The notes: generated by a model from the sequence alone, not told the origin. 64,000 bases of DNA from Nageia nagi (GCA_050084985.1 JBITNC010000002.1:38254001-38318000), one strand, 5' to 3'; counted from the first letter of the stretch, positions 48,117 to 59,550 are shown. Numbers and translations: made by a program.

Positions 48117-50935
48117 CTACAAAAACAATAAATATGCAATAAGAATGTAAACTTTTACAATTTTTCCATCTATACATATAAAACAACTAATAAGCAAACA
48201 TGTCCCACATGTGTAACCTCATTAACCACGATCCATAGAAGGATAAAGTTGGGGTTGTTTTCTTGTATAGAATTAGGCCTTCACCTGGATGCCCGCAAGG
48301 TGGAGCCCAGGTACTACCAGTCCTCAACCAGTTCACCTTGGTCAGTGATATACTCTCACAAGGAGAAGTACTTACTATTTTCCAAGGATCCGACGTATCT
48401 TGGACCGGCCATTTTAATTATCTTGATTAAGGGTTTCAGTTTTCCTCCTAGGTTATCAGGATAATCCCTGAATGGACGTGCGGACATGTGGTATCACTAC
48501 ACACATGCCTGTCCACCTAATAGAGTTATGTCCAATCCAACAGAGGTCTTAGGGGCAATTAAGACGGACTTACCACCACTTGGTTCTTCGGACTAAAAGG
48601 GCTCCAGTCTGCCCTGTCCTCACCTCATGGCTCCCCAAACAAGTCATGTTGTGGAAAATACGTGCGGATGTATTCATTTTAGGGGTTACTTTTCACATTT
48701 TTGCGTATTGCAAGTATAAGCAAATGTGCAAAAAATATAAAGTAAGGTGAAAAATTACTCCATCCACACGAACTTGAAACCTTAAAAAGGCCAAAAACAT
48801 TGAGTCCAATGGGTTTTGTTCTAACCCCTAAAGGACTTTTACATTGTTCACATTTTTCTCAAAGCACTTAATTAAACATTAAGAACTAAGTCCTACTTAG
48901 TATATCACGACTTAAAAATTTAAGTAAGCATGCATCATGCATTAAAAATTTAAGTCCTAAGCATGCATCATGCATTAGAAATTTAAGTCCTAAGCATACT
49001 TAGTCTTCAAATAAGATACATGCATCTAGATAAAATTTAAGTAAAAAATTTATACCAAGGCCCCCCCTTTGTTACTTAAAGTTTTATGCCTAGAGAACCA
49101 ACTTGTATGCTAAGACTTGTCTTAGAAGGGATGTGGTTGAAGTAAAAAAAGTCCCTTATTTAAAAAATAGCAGACTTTAGACTAAATTACTATGCATGTG
49201 CACCTTTTAATGAAGCATTTAAATTTGGAGGAGAAAATAAGAAATTATTTTAAGTGCTCCTAAGTGCATTTAATGGGAGCAATTGACTTGGAAGCACTAA
49301 AAATAAAGAGACCTAAGTCAAGAAGCAAGTAAATGCTTTGGAGTTAAAAATTATGACCCCCCTCTTTGCTCTGGAAAGTGCAATGAAAATATGCAAGTAG
49401 TCAAAAAATGTATTTAAGGAGATCAGGTGGTGTAGGTAAAAAAAATTAAAGGCGCAAACAAAGTTTGAAAAAAATGGAAAGGGCATGCGAAGAAGCGGTA
49501 AGCCACGTGGGTAGTGGCGGGCGGAGGCAGCAGGGGCGACCAAGCGAGTCGCGAACAACGTAGTGCAGGAACGCGGTCAAACAGGGTGCGCGCCTACGCG
49601 CTGTACGTGACCGGTTGAATTGACCATCATATGGCAGAGATGGGTTGATCGCAGTGAATATAGGATTTCAATTTGCAAGGAACGAAGGAGGAATGGTGTG
49701 TACATTCGACAATCAGGGAAGTCCAGAAAACGTTGGCTGCAGGCAGCGTGTTTAAAGAGTTTTGAGTGTCGTTTCAACGTATGTGTTTTGGCTCTGCCTG
49801 TGATCAGTTAAGCTCTCGGTCAGGGCGAGAATGGCAGAGCCTGTGAACACTGCACTGCATGAAACTTTGCCTGCGATGAAGGAAGCTCCCGTTCATGGCG
49901 AGAATGGATCCGTGTGGGGTAGATCCAGCGATGAGTGCAGGCCAGGCAGCTTGGTCTGTAGAGTGCATCTTGGCAAACAAGTCGTGCTCTGTGCAACGTA
50001 GCCAAGGTGGGCATAGTCTGCGAGTAGCGGTAGGATGTGGGGAGACCATGAAACGAAGTATGCAGCGTGTCAAACAACGTGCAGGCATATCCTGCGAGGA
50101 GGGTAGTCCATAGAACGGTGTCAACAGCCTGCGGCTTCCAACGTATTTCCCTGCGCACGTTGAAGGGCATGGTGGGGAAGGTGGACGGAGGAGCGTGGCG
50201 CACGTGGTGGTGGAGGAGGTTGCGTGCGTGAAGGTGGAGGCGGGGAATCGTGGTGCGGCGGTGGGAGGAGCCACCACAGGCCGCGCCGTGGGAGGTGGCC
50301 GCGCGCGCGCGGTGGGAGGTGGCCGCGCGCGGGAGAATGCCCCCGCATTAAAAAAATTTGACCCCCCAATGTTTAGTGTATTTAAACGATATCAAAATAT
50401 ATATTTTGAATGAATTCAATTAAAAATATATATATATATATATATATATCTATGTTGTTTTTATTTATTTGAACATCTGTTTAAAATATAAATCCACAAA
50501 TATATATATATATTTTGTGATACCAATATATATATATAAATAAGTTTGTTTTCATTCTTTTAAACAAAATAAGAAATACATTTTAAAAAATATATATATA
50601 TATATAGATATATATATTTTATTGAGCTTTAGAACATATTATTGTGCTCCTTAAAAAATGCACCTTCCTCCTTTTCTTATATTTGTCACAAAAGACTATT
50701 GTAAAAACTGTTCAATAAGATGCTAGCATAATATATTTTTGCTCAAAAGAAATAACATTTTCTTTGTACATTAAAATTAGATTACTAACATAAAAGTTTG
50801 TTAGTAAGAAGAGAATAGCAAAAATATATTATGGTATTGCTAAGACATTAAGCTAGCATAATCATACAAAAGATTAGTATCATAATGAACTTTGTTAAAG
50901 AAGGATAGAAGGTTATACCTTTGCAAACATTTTAC
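48117..50935 (-). other. Putative leader intron (2819 bp) of nested element
   Basis: On the minus strand, GTGAG|GTAAAA at 50940-50930 and TTTTTGTAG ending at 48117 mark the same intron-like interval as in the outer element. It contains the conserved structured block (about 48240-48690), a GC-rich segment (about 49480-50345) and (TA)n tracts (about 50400-50640). Outside the conserved block it has diverged from the outer leader far more than gag-pol or the LTRs have. Confidence 0.55.
49480..50345 (-). other. GC-rich segment in nested leader
   Basis: It occupies the same position as 36320-37130 in the outer copy but is hard to align with it. On the minus strand the motif CGCAGGATATGC or similar recurs near 50083-50102, 50009-50026 and 49868-49882, with weaker forms between. 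It also has a (GCGC)-rich run near 50300-50335. The several overlapping frames in both strands (for example 49804-50277) are not supported as genes. Confidence 0.65.
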
Positions 50936-51024
50936 CTCACAATGAAGAATGAAGATCTCCAAAGTTGAGAAGGATGAAGCACTTCCAAGATGTAGCTTCC
51001 ACACCAAAAGAGCTTCCTCAACAA

Positions 51025-51037
51025 GGCTCTGATACCA
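51025..51037 (-). other. Primer-binding site of nested element
   Basis: TGGTATCAGAGCC on the minus strand, two bases from the 5' LTR, complementary to initiator tRNA-Met. Confidence 0.93.
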
Positions 51038-51039
51038 AA

Positions 51040-51537
51040 TGTAGGATTTGAACTAGATCCAATCAAATCCTCTAGGACCTTAGACTAGGAAACTCAAGTG
51101 TACATATCTATAATTCTAAGAACATCATTCACACAATATGACACCAATATAATGTGGTTCCTCCCTCCTTGGGAGTACATCCACAACTAGCTCTCTTATT
51201 CTCAAATCTATGTCTCTCTTACAACTATTCTCTAGCTTTCTCCTACACAACCAAGTAGAGTAATCTTACTCAAAACTTAGATATGTTTACATGAGGAGAG
51301 GCCCTCTATTTATAGGTTGAGATCACCTCCCTAACCTTCCTTTAACCCAAGGGTAAGGTTAGGGTTACATTAAATGTACCACCAAACTTCAACCTACCAA
51401 CTAACTCCTTTGGTAAAGTCAAAGTCTACATATTAAAGAATTCTATTAATCACTTAAGGTATCTACATACCTTTAAGTAATTAATTGAATTTACAAGGAG
51501 TTTAGATATTCACAATATTTCATTACAAATTCTAACA
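51040..51537 (-). repeat. 5' LTR of nested family B element
   Basis: 498 bp. It carries the same TATA box and U3 palindrome (about 51455-51485) as the other B LTRs. It is the promoter for the intact gag-pol frame. Confidence 0.94.
51305..51314 (-). promoter_or_regulatory. TATA box of nested 5' LTR
   Basis: CTATAAATAG on the minus strand, in the same LTR position as 35082-35091. Confidence 0.7.
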
Positions 51538-51542
51538 GCTTG

Positions 51543-51847
51543 TAGCATGCAGGATCTTCTTCAGAAATGCAGGTTACTCACCTTGTGAAAGCAAGCTCAT
51601 GGAGACTCACATGTCAGCTTAAAGTTGATCGACTACTATGTACAGTGAAACCAGTTGTGGTTAATGATTGTATTGTAAACCATTTTTTATCAAATGGTAA
51701 TGTAGTGAGTCTCATACTAGTTCTCAAAAAGATTCTCAAAATATGTAAAAGTTCTCATCTCCACTTGTATCTCTATGGAGGAGAACTCTCTCTTTCTCTC
51801 CCTCTTCTCTCTTCTACGCTTTATCCCAATATTGCATTAAGGGGGAG
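51543..51847 (+). other. 3' UTR of outer family B element, right part
   Basis: Continuation of the UTR broken at 42911, matching 43421-43735 of the nested copy in reverse. It ends in the polypurine tract AAGGGGGAG (51839-51847). The 102-codon open stretch at 51567-51875 runs into the LTR and is not conserved as protein in other copies. Confidence 0.85.
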
Positions 51848-52336
51848 TGTTAGAATTTGTAATGAAATATTGTGAATATCTAAACTCCTTGTAAATTCAA
51901 TTAATCACTTAAAGGTATGTAGATACCTTAAGTGATTAATAGAATTCTTTAATAGGTAGACTTTGACTTTACCAAAGTGGGTAGTTGGTAGGTTGAAGTT
52001 TGGTGATAAATTTAATGTAACCCTAACCTTACCCTTGGGTTAAAGGAAGGTTAGGGAGGTGCTCTCAACCTATAAATAGAGGGCCTCTCCTCTTGTAAAC
52101 ATATCTAAGTTTTGAGTAAGATTACTCTACTTGGTTGTGTAGGAGAGAGCTAGAGAATAGTTGTAAGAGAGACATAGATTTGAGAATAAGAGAACTAGTT
52201 GTGGATGTACTCCCAAGGAGGGAGGAACCACATTATATTGATGTGTTATCTTGAGTGATTGTGTTATCTTGTGTACACTTGAGTTTCCTAGTCTAAGGTC
52301 CTAAAGGATTTGTTTAGATCTAGCTCAAATCCTTCA
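51848..52336 (+). repeat. 3' LTR of outer family B element
   Basis: 489 bp, followed by the target duplication CTTTG. My base-by-base comparison with 34861-35349 found no difference. Confidence 0.95.
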
Positions 52337-52341
52337 CTTTG

Positions 52342-53558
52342 AAGGTCCTTCCTCTTCTTTTTTCATCTACTTTGTTGAGGTAATAAGGATTGAAGGTATA
52401 ATTTCCCTCCTACCTTATTCATTGTCAAATTTTATTTTATTACTAACCATTTTTGGTTCCTTGATTATCAAGTTTTATTTAGCAAAATTTGTTTAAAGTA
52501 GATATTCTTGCTTTTTTGGCTATACTAACATGTTAATTTATTCGTATGATATTGCTATAATAAGATGCAATTTTTTAAGTAAAATATGTAGCAATAATCT
52601 ACAAGTTTTAAGTAAATTTACTTTAGTATAACAATAAAGAATTATTATAATTTAAATTTGCAAAAAAAATTTAACTATAATGATACTATTACAATTTTTT
52701 ATTAAATTGCATGCATGCAAAATTTACCTTATTTTAAAAAATATATATGTAATATATATATTAAAGAAAAAAAACTTTATATATATATATTTAACAATAT
52801 ATATAAAAATATTGTTTATATTTTTATTAAAAAATAAAAAATAAACATTATTTAACAAAAAAAAGCTTTCCTCCCACACCCTTGCGGTCTCTACCCTCCG
52901 CTTCCTCCTCAACTCTGCCACCCCATCCTTCTCTACGTAACTACAATGCCATACTCTAACTAGAATTAAAAAAAAAAAAAAATTACATGTGAATCTTTAA
53001 TTGGTGGGAACAAGGAGTGCTTTATAGATAGGAAGTTGTTTGTTTTGCCAATAAAGTACCCTGCTTTATTTTTTTAATGATTGCATGTGTTCAAAGGAGG
53101 AGGCATGTAAAGTATGGATGGGTAAGGGTTCTCTTAACAATTTTTTTGCTTATGAATTAATTGCAAAAAAGGAATTACTTTTTTAAGTATTAAGGGAGAA
53201 AATTCTTTATTTTTATAATGAACCTTTGTTTAGAGATCTATTAAGGGTTGTAACAAAATCCATTAGAATCTTAAGTTCATATGTTGTTACTTCAAATTAA
53301 TGAATCTTTTGTAAAGAGATCCATTAGGGGTTGTAACAAAACCCATTGAATTCTTTGGCTCATACTTAGAGACGATGTTGGATGTAGCTTCACGTTTAAA
53401 GCATTTTTATTATTTTGCACTTTTGCTTTATTTACAAAATACACAAACATTAAAAATTGCTTTCCTTAAAATGAACACATTCGCATATTTGTTTTGCAAC
53501 ATGACTTGTTTGGGGAGCCATGAGGTGAGGATAAGGCATACTGGAGCCTTTTTTAATC
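52342..53558 (+). other. Family D leader, continuation after the B insertion
   Basis: It resumes the leader interrupted at 34860. A splice-donor-like GAG|GTAATA lies at 52377-52385, with the GGTATAA motif that follows the donor in the B and A copies. Around 53455-53550 the sequence matches the first part of the conserved block at 37949-38050. The leader stops at 53559, where a reversed LTR begins; the acceptor and gag are missing. Confidence 0.75.
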
Positions 53559-54014
53559 TGATGACATCCTTTCTAAATAACCTCTAGTTTTACTAAGATC
53601 TCAAAAAAGCACTTACAACATCAATCGCATAGAACAACAACACAAGCCAATCTCATAAATAACATAAAATATAAAGTGGTTCCTCCCTTCTTGGAAGTAC
53701 ATCCGCTAACTAAGATCTTATTCTCAAGGACCTCTCTTTCAGAATCTCTCCTCTATCTCTAAACCCTAAACCTAGCTTTACAATTATTTCTATTACAATG
53801 AAAGGAGGGGTACCTCTCTATTTATAAGAAGAAACCCACCCTTTAACCTAAGGGTAAGGTTAAATGTGTTTCTATATTTAATCTTCATTCTAATTTAATT
53901 CTTTTTCCTATTTTTATTCTTTTAATGCTTTAAAGTATCTAAAGATACTTTAAGTATTAAGTGAATTTATATTAAAGAGAAATATTATATAATTTTACAT
54001 TACAAATTCTAACA
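53559..54014 (-). repeat. Reversed family D LTR (3' LTR of a truncated element)
   Basis: 456 bp, TG...CA, with a polypurine tract (complement of 54015-54025) next to it. It is related to 34346-34816 in reverse. It has a perfect U3 palindrome at about 53929-53953 and a TATA-like CTTATAAATAG on the minus strand near 53820. Confidence 0.88.
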
Positions 54015-54691
54015 CTCCCCCTTAATGTAATATTGAGATAGAGCGTAGAGAAAGAAAAAAGAAAGAGAGAGAATTCTCCTCCAAAGAGATATAAGCGGAG
54101 ATGAGAACTTTTTACATCATTGAGAAATAATCAAGATCTTAGTTTGAGATTCATTACAATGCCATTTGACAAAATGGTTTACAATACAATCATTAACTAT
54201 AACTGGTTTCACTGTAAGTATTATCGATCAACATAGAGTTAACATGTGAGTCTCCATGAGCTGTAGTAAGTAACCTGCATTCTTAAGATGAAACTTGCAA
54301 TTTACAAGAAGCTCATAAATAAAATCAGTTAGATGCATTTTATAAACATTCATATCAATCACAAGATAAATGAACTAAGTAATACCATCCATAAAATGAT
54401 CAATGATTCACTATAAATCATCACAAATATGCCAAACCAATACTTATAGTCATCTACTATAGATTATAAATATGTATTGATTAACAATAAAAAGAGCATA
54501 TGCATATATCAACCACTCATATATGGATAATCAAACAATGCAAACAAACATAGTGATAACAAAATATACCATAAGTTCCTCACACAAAAAAACCTAACCA
54601 TGAATGTGTACATTTAAATCAATACTATACAACAAAAAATAGCCTCATAGGGATAAAATTATTGCCATAAAAATAAATTCAACATAAGAAT
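54015..54691 (-). other. 3' UTR of reversed family D element
   Basis: Non-coding sequence homologous to the 3' UTRs of families A and B, running from the purine tract to the pol stop. Confidence 0.7.
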
Positions 54692-54862
54692 TCAAAATTC
54701 ACTACCCCTCAAAGATAACTTCACTAACATAAGAAATTATCAAAATGTGTACAATAAAGTTTCTAAAGCAGTTAGTGAATAAATCAGAAGAGACAAAGTT
54801 AGATAAACAAAGTTGTTGTTTCATCAAGAAATTTCTCCATGATATAATGTGCTTAGAGTTAC
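54692..54862 (-). pseudogene. RNase H C-terminal fragment of reversed family D element
   Basis: About 55 codons of the pol C-terminus, with stop at 54692-54694, end abruptly near 54862. There the sequence jumps into the 3' UTR of another element. The rest of this element is missing. Confidence 0.7.
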
Positions 54863-57800
54863 GGTACACTATAAGACATCATTTAAGATGCCAAACCCAT
54901 ACTTATAGTTACCAAAAGAAGAATGTATAAACATAATATGCAAACTAAACATAAAGTGCTCAACAACTTAATTATTCACTAATAGATTCGCTAAGAATTC
55001 AACCTTTACTCCATTTTTGAAGGCAACTTCACCAACCCACAAGAATCCCTAAGCTTACAGAATTGAGCTTTAGGAAGGGGATTGATGAACAAATTAGCAG
55101 ATTTTAGGATTGATGGACAATACTACAAGTGTAAAAGACCATCCAAAACCTCTCTATGATGAAGTGGACTTGTATTTCTACATGCTTTATTCTTTTATGA
55201 AAAATAAGTTTCTTTGCTAAAGCAATAATTGATTGATTATATAAAGAAATTTGAGATGGATGAACTTGTTCATACCTAATTTTTTTAAGAAGATACCTCA
55301 ACCAAATGGCTTCCTGGGCTACAAGTGACATTCCACAATATTCAACTTCTATAATGGAGAGAGCAGTAGTATGTTATTTCTTGGAAGCCCAAGATATAGC
55401 ACCTAAACCAATACTAAACACAAAACCAGAGGTTGATTTTTATCATCTCTATCTCCTCCATAGTCAAAATTTGAGAATTCTGAGAGAATAAATGAGGACA
55501 ACTTGGCATACTTGAGAGTAAGATCTTTAGTGCTTGCAACATACCTTAAAATTTATTTAACTACATTGAGGCGCTCAACATATGGCTTTTGCATAAAATG
55601 AGCCATAAAATTCATAACAAAGGTAATATATAGCTTGGAGATAATCAAATATAGAAAACTACCAATTAGTTTCCTGTAAGTCGTAACATCTACCAATTGA
55701 GAATTGAAACTAAAAGAGAATGATTCTAGAAGAGACTGGGATTACAACATCCTTGCAATCCTCTATTCTAAACTTTTGTGATATATCTAAGATATACTTG
55801 GATTAATTAAGATAAGTACAATCCTAATATTGGTACACTTGCATACCAAGGTCTGTCATTTTAAAGGTTACCTTAGGTTTGGATATGCACTCTTGGATGA
55901 GTACTATATTTTTTCCTGTAATGGACAAATCATCTACATAAAGAAGAATCAAGATCAAGTCTTATCCTTGGTTGAGCACATAAAGATATGTATTAGAGAA
56001 GCATTTAAAAATCTAATATCCTTAAAGAATTTTGAAATATTATGGTACTAGGCCTTAGGTTTTTTCTTAAGTCCATACAGACTTGTTTAACTTACAAACA
56101 AAAGATTCTTTTCCTACCATAACAAACCCTTCTAGTTGGTTCATGTAGATTTTCACATCTAAGTCACCATTGAGAAAAACACTTTTTACATCAAGTTGAA
56201 AAAATTTCCATCCTTGAGCTACTATAAGAGTAAGAATCACCTTAACAGTAGGCATTTTTTCCATTAGAGCAAAGGTTTTTTAATAATTAACTTCATATTT
56301 TTGAGCAAAACCCTTGGCTACTAACCTTGATTTGTACTTCTCAATATCTTCAATTGATTTATATTTAACTTTATAAACCTATTTATTACTAATCATATTT
56401 TATTCATTAGAATAAGGAACCAAATATCAAGTTTGATTCTTCATTAGAGATTCATACTCCACTTTCATGGTATTCATCCAACATTCCTGCTTTGAAGCTT
56501 CTTTAAAAGATGAGGGTTCATTCTTACTATCAATTTTAGCAAATAAGAATTTATTAAGGGTCATACTTCTTATTATCCTTTATGTTGAAGAGTTTAATTT
56601 CTTAAATGATAAATCCACATTGACATTAATTCAGTTAGATGCAACAAAATAATCATCACACTCATCTAGGTTCTCATAAGAAGTAAATTCATCATGAAAT
56701 TTATTAAACTTTACATCCCTTGACATAAAGACTACTCTAGTAGAAGGTTGGTATAGCCTGTAGCCTTTTTGTTGGTTATCATAACCAACAAAGGTACACT
56801 TTTCAGATTTCTTATCCATCTTCTTCCTTTTCTCAAGAACAACAAAAGCATAAGCATCACAATCAAAGATCTTGAAGTGAGAGATGCTAGATTTCTTTCC
56901 TATCTATGCATCATAAATATTTTTTCCTTCAATTGCTTTCAAAGGAAACCTATTTAAGATGTATATTATAGTATTTATAGATTCACCCTATAAGAAGCTA
57001 GGAAGATCACCCAACATACATCTTACCATTTTCTGAATGGTTCTATTCTTTTTTTTAGATACACCATTATGTTGAAGAGTGTAAAGGATTGTAAACTATC
57101 TCTTAATTACATACTTGGTACAATAATCATTGAATTCATTGCTATTATACTCACCCCTATTATTAGATCTTAACATCTTAATTTTGAATTCAGATTGATT
57201 TTCTACTAAAGATTTGAAATCTTTGAACTTATCAAAGGTTTGATCTTTGTGATCTAAAAGATAACCAAATGTCATCCTATTGAAGTCATCAATAAAGATC
57301 AAGATATAGGTTGCTCCTCCTAGCAACTTAGTTGGAAAAGGACCTATTAAATCTGAATGCACAACCTGAAGAGAATGAGTTGCTCTAGTTGCCTTATTCT
57401 TAGAGAATTTTTATCAATTCATTTTACCTAGAATATACTTCTCATAAAGACCAATTGTAGAAAAACCTTCCATAAGTTCTTGATCTTTTATAACTTGAAT
57501 GATCTTATGATTTAGGTGACCTAATCGATGGTGCCAAAGATTACCTCTAGAATAAATATTAGTTGCAAGGCATATCTTTGTTGGAGATTTATCTATTATT
57601 TAAAGATCATCATTTATTGAACCTTTCATTAAAGTGGCAAGACCTTTATTCTTGCACTAAAAGTGTGAGTTAAACTCAAAAGAGTAACCTTTGCTTATAA
57701 CCTAAATTACAAAAAGAACATTCATAATGAGTTTAGGCACATAAAACACATTCTCAATAATCTTTCTTTGTAACCACACACTCCCAATACCTTGAACTTC

Positions 57801-58655
57801 TAGGATTAAATTATCACCTATCACAACTACATCTTTTCTATACTTATGAAAGTTTTCAAACTTATCTTTTTCAAAACACACATGATTAGTGCATCCTGAA
57901 TCAATAATCCAATCATTTGACATATAATGAGACATAAAGTAAAAGACAACAAAATAATCAACATTTTTGTTCTTCTTTTGTTATTAGATTTGTCTTATTT
58001 TTTATATCTTTTTTCACATTGACTTTTCTTTTTCTTCTAACAATCAACTTCTTTATGGCCAAAGATGCCACATAAATTACAATTTTTATTTTATTCTTTC
58101 TTTTCTTACGGTAATCAACTTCCATATGACTATAAATGTTATAGAAATTACAATTTCTATCAAATTTGATTTTTATTTTCTTAGATTTATTTTGATCATA
58201 ACTCTTCTTATTTCCACCATTCTTGAAGTTCTTCTTAGGACCATGAGAACCCTTCTTTTGATTATGACTTTTCTTTTTAAAGTGAGGCTTCATTGATCCT
58301 AGTGCTACATAAGGTTCCTTAGGATTGGTGATTAATGCTTTATTGTTAAGTGTTTCTTCATGTTTCAAGAGAAGTATTGATAGATTTGACAAGGATAACA
58401 CTTCTTTCTCATCATCAAGCTTGGTTTCAATAATTTTCGCAAAGTGGCTAAACTTAGTAGAGAGGATTTGAAGGATGATGAAAGTTAAAAATTCATCATT
58501 GATCCAATTACAACCACACCTCACAAGCTAGGTTTTAAGGTTAATAACTTTATTCGGATATATAACTACATTTTCTTTTTCCTTTTGATGTGATTGCAGT
58601 AACTTCTAAAGAATGGTAAACCTCTTAGAGGATTTGGTGCCAAGGTAAATACTCT
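54863..58655 (-). pseudogene. Decayed gag-pol and partial 3' UTR of reversed family A-type element
   Basis: Roughly 54863-54998 is a shortened 3' UTR. From the stop at 54999-55001 the minus-strand frame follows the copia polyprotein backwards. RNase H runs from about 55010 to 55620, and RT lies at about 55750-56480 with a YVDD-like motif near 55940. The integrase core lies at about 57100-57420, the protease Asp-Ser-Gly near 57895, the zinc knuckle near 58140, and gag extends to about 58655. Stops and frameshifts are frequent. The first roughly 90 codons of gag are missing, except for an inverted scrap at 58657-58693. The element lacks its own 3' LTR. Confidence 0.88.
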
Positions 58656-58656
58656 T

Positions 58657-58693
58657 TTGCACTCAAACATATCCTAGATGGTTCAAACTTTGA
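58657..58693 (+). repeat. Micro-inverted scrap of the gag start
   Basis: This short piece reads, on the plus strand, as the conserved His-Ile-Leu-Asp-Gly-Ser-Asn-Phe start of gag, while the gag sequence on its left side reads on the minus strand. It therefore lies inverted relative to its element. Confidence 0.6.
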
Positions 58694-59038
58694 CATGTTA
58701 GTATTAATATTACACATATTTTCTATACTAAACCTTTGTAATATTTTTAGAGAAAAAATATAATATTGCAAAAAAATTGTATAATAACAGCTTTAAAAAA
58801 ACTGTAGCAATTAAAAAAATTTGCAAGTAACATAAGGGGTTAGCATAAACTAAAAAATGTAATTTTGTTAGCCATATTATGCTTAAAAGAACTAACACAT
58901 ACCAAATGATATGTTAGTAGCATGATGCAATAATAAAAAATAACCAAGAGGGAAGGAATTTATACATTTTCTTAGTTTTACCTTAACAAATGAAGGAATG
59001 AAGATCACCAAGATGTAGAAGAAGAGCCTCAACACCAA
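58694..59038 (-). other. Leader of reversed family A-type element
   Basis: Leader sequence between gag and the primer site. A donor-like AAG|GTAAAA occurs on the minus strand at 58984-58976, matching the intron-like arrangement of the other copies. The acceptor was lost at the rearranged gag start. Confidence 0.6.
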
Positions 59039-59050
59039 GCTCTGATACCA
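59039..59050 (-). other. Primer-binding site, reversed family A-type element
   Basis: TGGTATCAGAGC on the minus strand, two bases from the LTR. Confidence 0.9.
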
Positions 59051-59052
59051 AA

Positions 59053-59550
59053 TATGAGAATTGAACTATAATTTAAAGAACTCTAAACTCTTAAGATCAC
59101 ATGAAAGCTCACAATTCACATATAACAAACTCTCAAAGTAATTTCACAAAGATAACATAAGATGTAAGTGGTTCCTCCAACTAGGAGTATATCCACTAAC
59201 TAGATCTCTCTTAATCTCAAATATGAACTCTTATAATCTTTCTAACCTCAAGTCCTAAACACTATCCTCTAGCATAACTTTACTTCATAAACTGGTGTAT
59301 AATCCAAATAGGGAGCCTTCTATTTATAGGCCAAAATCCCTCTTTGGATCATCCTTTTACCCAATGTACAAAAGCATAACATGCACATTCTTTTACCCAA
59401 GGGGCATGCTCATGAAATGGACTGTAGGACAAGTTACATTATCATATTCACTTAAATACTTAAGGTATCAAATGATACGCTTAAGTATTAGTGAACTTAC
59501 ATAAAATATTATTACAAAACCTTTACAATAATGCATTATACATTCCAACA
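59053..59550 (-). repeat. 5' LTR, copia family A, reversed
   Basis: 498 bp, TGTTGGAATGTATAATG start on the minus strand, matching 2127-2626. It has the TATA-like CTATAAATAG near 59325 and a U3 palindrome near 59458-59485. The bases beyond it (TGTAC) do not match those left of 53559 (TAATC), so no duplication pairs these ends. Confidence 0.9.

Larger units (their letters stand above)
42912..51537 (-). mobile_element. Nested, reversed copia family B element with intact gag-pol
   Basis: An 8626-bp element inserted in opposite orientation into the 3' UTR of the outer element, with the target duplication GCTTG at 42907-42911 and 51538-51542. It has LTRs of 498 bp, a primer site, a long leader, one uninterrupted gag-pol frame, a 3' UTR with a hairpin array, and a purine tract. 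Everything needed for autonomous retrotransposition is visible. Its LTRs differ from each other at about nine positions. Confidence 0.95.
34861..52336 (+). mobile_element. Outer copia family B element (composite, carries a nested inverted copy)
   Basis: LTRs at 34861-35349 and 51848-52336 are flanked by the duplication CTTTG (34856-34860 and 52337-52341), so this is one insertion into the family D leader. Its own sequence is about 8.85 kb; the remaining 8.6 kb is a second family B element inserted in reverse in the 3' UTR (42912-51537). Both LTRs are 489 bp, and I find no difference between them. The gag-pol region is disabled by several lesions, so this copy would need proteins supplied by a relative. 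Confidence 0.93.
34346..53558 (+). mobile_element. Copia family D element, 3' truncated and split by a family B composite
   Basis: The parts present are the 5' LTR (34346-34816), the primer site (34819-34831), a few leader bases to 34860, and, beyond the 17.5-kb family B insertion, the rest of the leader (52342-53558). No gag or pol remains: the leader is cut at 53559 by a reversed family D LTR. Continuity across the insertion is shown by the shared CTTTG and by the leader features that continue at 52342. Confidence 0.8.

Noticed and set aside
48115-48186. Upstream ATG giving a 1332-codon version of the nested gag-pol
   Set aside because: It would begin in the putative intron, and the extra 24 residues have no counterpart in an open frame of the outer copy.
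49804-50413. 157-codon and other frames in the nested GC-rich leader
   Set aside because: Composition-driven, overlapping in several phases, not conserved in the outer copy.
51567-51875. 102-codon plus-strand frame in the outer 3' UTR
   Set aside because: Crosses the purine tract into the LTR and is not kept open in the other copies.
53375-53587. 70-codon plus-strand frame
   Set aside because: It runs from the family D leader into a reversed LTR, so it crosses an insertion junction.
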